NCBI GenBank assembly: GCA_048550535.1
Contig: JBLYYN010000102.1
Location: 1-7,533, forward strand
DNA: 7,533 nt
Reading direction: 5' to 3'
DNA from: CBDULX01 sp048550535
GTDB taxonomy: Bacteria; Pseudomonadota; Gammaproteobacteria; SZUA-229
The notes under the pieces were generated by a model. The model made no database searches, was not told where the DNA came from, and was given only the letters and a program-made list of their open reading frames with translations. How positions within the stretch are numbered: position 1 is the first letter of the stretch; each line of letters begins with the position of its first letter. Both the position numbers and the translations under genes were made by a program. This document shows, piece after piece, positions 6,245 through 7,533 of the stretch.

Positions 6245-6280
6245 GCTGGATGTAATAGGTAGTTATTTTTATCAATGCGT

Positions 6281-6323
6281 ATGCTAGTGGCTCAACACCT
6301 GTTGTGGCTTTGATGTGAGTCAA
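6281..6323 (-). promoter_or_regulatory. nirS promoter with proximal FNR/DNR box
   Basis: The box at 6310-6323 reads TTGACTCACATCAA on the minus strand, 9 of 10 matches to TTGAT-N4-ATCAA. A -10-like TAGCAT lies at 6286-6281. A start at about 6274-6275 would centre the box at about -41.5, the classic position for FNR/DNR-type activators at class II promoters. This suggests induction under low oxygen, and under NO if the regulator is DNR/NNR. The leader would be about 43 bases. Box and spacing are visible; the regulator's identity is inferred. Confidence 0.8.
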
Positions 6324-6381
6324 CTTATAACCACAGTATTTAAATCAGCTTCTAGTAAAGAGAAGTGAGTAGCAAATGGCC

Positions 6382-6395
6382 TTGATGTGCATCAA
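6382..6395 (-). promoter_or_regulatory. Distal perfect FNR/DNR box
   Basis: TTGATGCACATCAA (minus strand) matches TTGAT-N4-ATCAA at all ten conserved positions. Its centre is exactly 72 bp upstream of the proximal box, about seven helical turns, placing it near -113 from the proposed nirS start and 26 bases past the stop codon of the upstream gene. It could be a second activator site, serve a second nirS promoter, or modulate the proximal site by looping. Confidence 0.75.
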
Positions 6396-6420
6396 TCTGA
6401 ACAGCGGCATAAGTAACCAC

Positions 6421-7533
6421 TTATCTAGCGGTTAAACTATTACGATATATAAGCAGAGATTTAATTATAAGCAGTAATAGTAAGCTCCAGCTCAGTAGCC
6501 AGCTAACAACGGCGGGATAGAAAAAAACAGTGGGATAACTGACTGCGGCTATGGTCATGATAATGGAGAAAAGATGTAATAAAAATTGTATGAAAGAGTG
6601 TTTTTGCAGAATGATTTCATGCATGGTTGGGATGCTGGATAAACTGCGGTTAGTGAAAGCCAGTTTCTTGTTCAGGTGTAGCCAGACCAGGAAGGGAATG
6701 ATTTTATAATACATGCCATTGATAATGGAGCTGGCAAAACCGGTGAAGAAAAGCAAGCCTAATAACATGCTATGGTCTGTATAATTAATTTTAGTATATA
6801 AAAATATAACTATAGAAATGGCCAGGCTAATGAGTCCGGTTAACCAGAAGAAAAGAGAACTATCCATAAGTCTTTTTTTACGTTGCATCTGTAAGCGTAT
6901 GCTCATAATCACATAGCTGAGTAATAGCAGGCAGATGATGAGTTCCATAAGCGTACTGAGCCAGGACAGGTTTAAGACACTGGACAGAGTGAAGTATCGG
7001 GCGAGGGTCCAGCCAAGCATGAGCAGAAAAATACCGGGTATCAATGCTCGTTGCATACTATTCGGGTAGTTGTTTGTGACCTGAAACATCGGAACCACCT
7101 GATAAGCAATGGCTATGGTCATGAGAGTGACCCAGCCAATACTGGCCCAGGCAAGGTGCAGTTCGGTGTAATGTCGTATTAAAGCCACCGATGGCCAGCC
7201 ATGGCCAATAGTCAGCATGGTACCCAGTGCCAGTGTTATCCATAAGGCCAGTATTGAATATTTCATGCCTGTTACTGATGCATGACTGGACTGTGCCTTA
7301 TACAAACTAACACTGGTACCGATTAAAAATGCCAGCAAAGCGGGCAGCAGTAGAAACAGGGCAGTTTTGATCAGTAGTGTCTGGTAGTTGGCAAGGCCCA
7401 ATGCCAGGCATATTATGCCGCTACTAAAAAATGTATGTATCAGTGGGCTGGTGATGTTAGACCTGGGAAATTGTGAGCCGGCGAGAACCGGTAATAACTG
7501 AAACAACGCTCCCATCATCGACATGGTCACAAA
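6421..7533 (-). CDS. Multi-pass membrane protein, heme-copper oxidase subunit I/NnrS-like (5' end outside window)
   Basis: This is an open frame of 371 codons entering from the right edge; residue numbers here count from the GTG at 7530, which is probably internal. It is very hydrophobic, with roughly nine or ten transmembrane segments. Three segments share a pattern of a small-residue/Met helix ending in an aromatic and then Pro: VTMSMMGALFQLLPVLAG (1-18), WVTLMTIAIAYQVVPMFQVT (133-152) and TGFASSIINGMYYKIIPFLV (263-282). Phrases like MGALFQLLPV and NGMYYKIIPFLVW recall proteins annotated as heme-copper oxidase subunit I-like or NnrS-like in denitrifiers. Histidines 110, 120, 125, 253 and 285 are near helix ends and could bind metal, but I cannot place an oxidase active site. 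No terminator is visible before the nirS promoter, so read-through is possible. A link to NO or nitrite metabolism is suggested only by position. Confidence 0.8.
   Translation of the reverse strand, partial: FVTMSMMGALFQLLPVLAGSQFPRSNITSPLIHTFFSSGIICLALGLANYQTLLIKTALFLLLPALLAFLIGTSVSLYKAQSSHASVTGMKYSILALWITLALGTMLTIGHGWPSVALIRHYTELHLAWASIGWVTLMTIAIAYQVVPMFQVTNNYPNSMQRALIPGIFLLMLGWTLARYFTLSSVLNLSWLSTLMELIICLLLLSYVIMSIRLQMQRKKRLMDSSLFFWLTGLISLAISIVIFLYTKINYTDHSMLLGLLFFTGFASSIINGMYYKIIPFLVWLHLNKKLAFTNRSLSSIPTMHEIILQKHSFIQFLLHLFSIIMTIAAVSYPTVFFYPAVVSWLLSWSLLLLLIIKSLLIYRNSLTAR

Noticed and set aside
5629..6255. Plus-strand open frame of 208 codons
   Set aside because: Antisense to the 5' part of nirS; an expected by-product of nirS codon use with no recognisable motif.
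6262..6275. Possible third FNR/DNR box near the nirS start
   Set aside because: Only the ATCAA half is intact; the other half (GTTAT) matches 3 of 5, and the site would overlap the proposed transcription start.
1..7533. tRNA, rRNA, CRISPR arrays, insertion sequences
   Set aside because: No cloverleaf-like pattern, rRNA signature, regularly spaced repeats, transposase or terminal repeats flanking a gene were seen.

Overview
The window is most of a cytochrome cd1 nitrite reductase (nir) cluster from a denitrifying or partly denitrifying bacterium. All genes are on the minus strand, so transcription runs from high to low coordinates. The base composition is moderate. The proteins (NirS, a NirT-type tetraheme cytochrome, NirE, NirC, NirF) and the FNR/DNR-type operators point to a proteobacterium, most likely a gammaproteobacterium. 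That placement is inference from family resemblance; no taxonomic marker is present.

Layout in transcription order: (1) 7533-6421, the C-terminal part of a multi-pass membrane protein resembling heme-copper oxidase subunit I or NnrS-type proteins, open at the window edge. (2) 6420-6232, the nirS promoter region, with two FNR/DNR boxes 72 bp apart. (3) 6231-4594, nirS, the periplasmic cytochrome cd1 nitrite reductase. (4) 4593-4445, an intergenic region with a 9-bp GC-rich terminator-like hairpin followed by an 18-bp (one mismatch) AT-rich inverted repeat. (5) 4444-2723, a 573-residue fusion of a membrane-anchored NapC/NirT tetraheme cytochrome to a periplasmic ethylbenzene-dehydrogenase-type heme-binding domain, with one extra CxxCH and one CxxxCH motif. 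(6) 2722-2599, a short intergenic region with a hairpin, a candidate promoter and a palindrome covering the next ribosome binding site. (7) 2598-2269, an exported type-1 copper protein with amicyanin-like ligand spacing. (8) 2279-1476, nirE (uroporphyrinogen-III methyltransferase). (9) 1507-1148, nirC (small c-type cytochrome). (10) 1142-1, nirF, lacking only its last few codons.

Proposed working: NirE starts the branch from uroporphyrinogen III towards heme d1, NirF acts late in heme d1 formation in the periplasm, and NirC is a small electron-transfer partner. NirS receives heme c and heme d1 and reduces nitrite to NO. The NirT fusion and the cupredoxin, encoded between nirS and the d1 genes, look like a dedicated electron route from the quinol pool to NirS. 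It occupies the place held by cytochrome c551 (nirM) in the Pseudomonas aeruginosa operon. The other d1 genes (nirD/L/G/H/J, nirN) are not in the window and may lie beyond the left edge. The most unusual elements are the NirT fusion with its CxxxCH motif, its pairing with a cupredoxin, the duplicated operator, and the internally repeated membrane protein.
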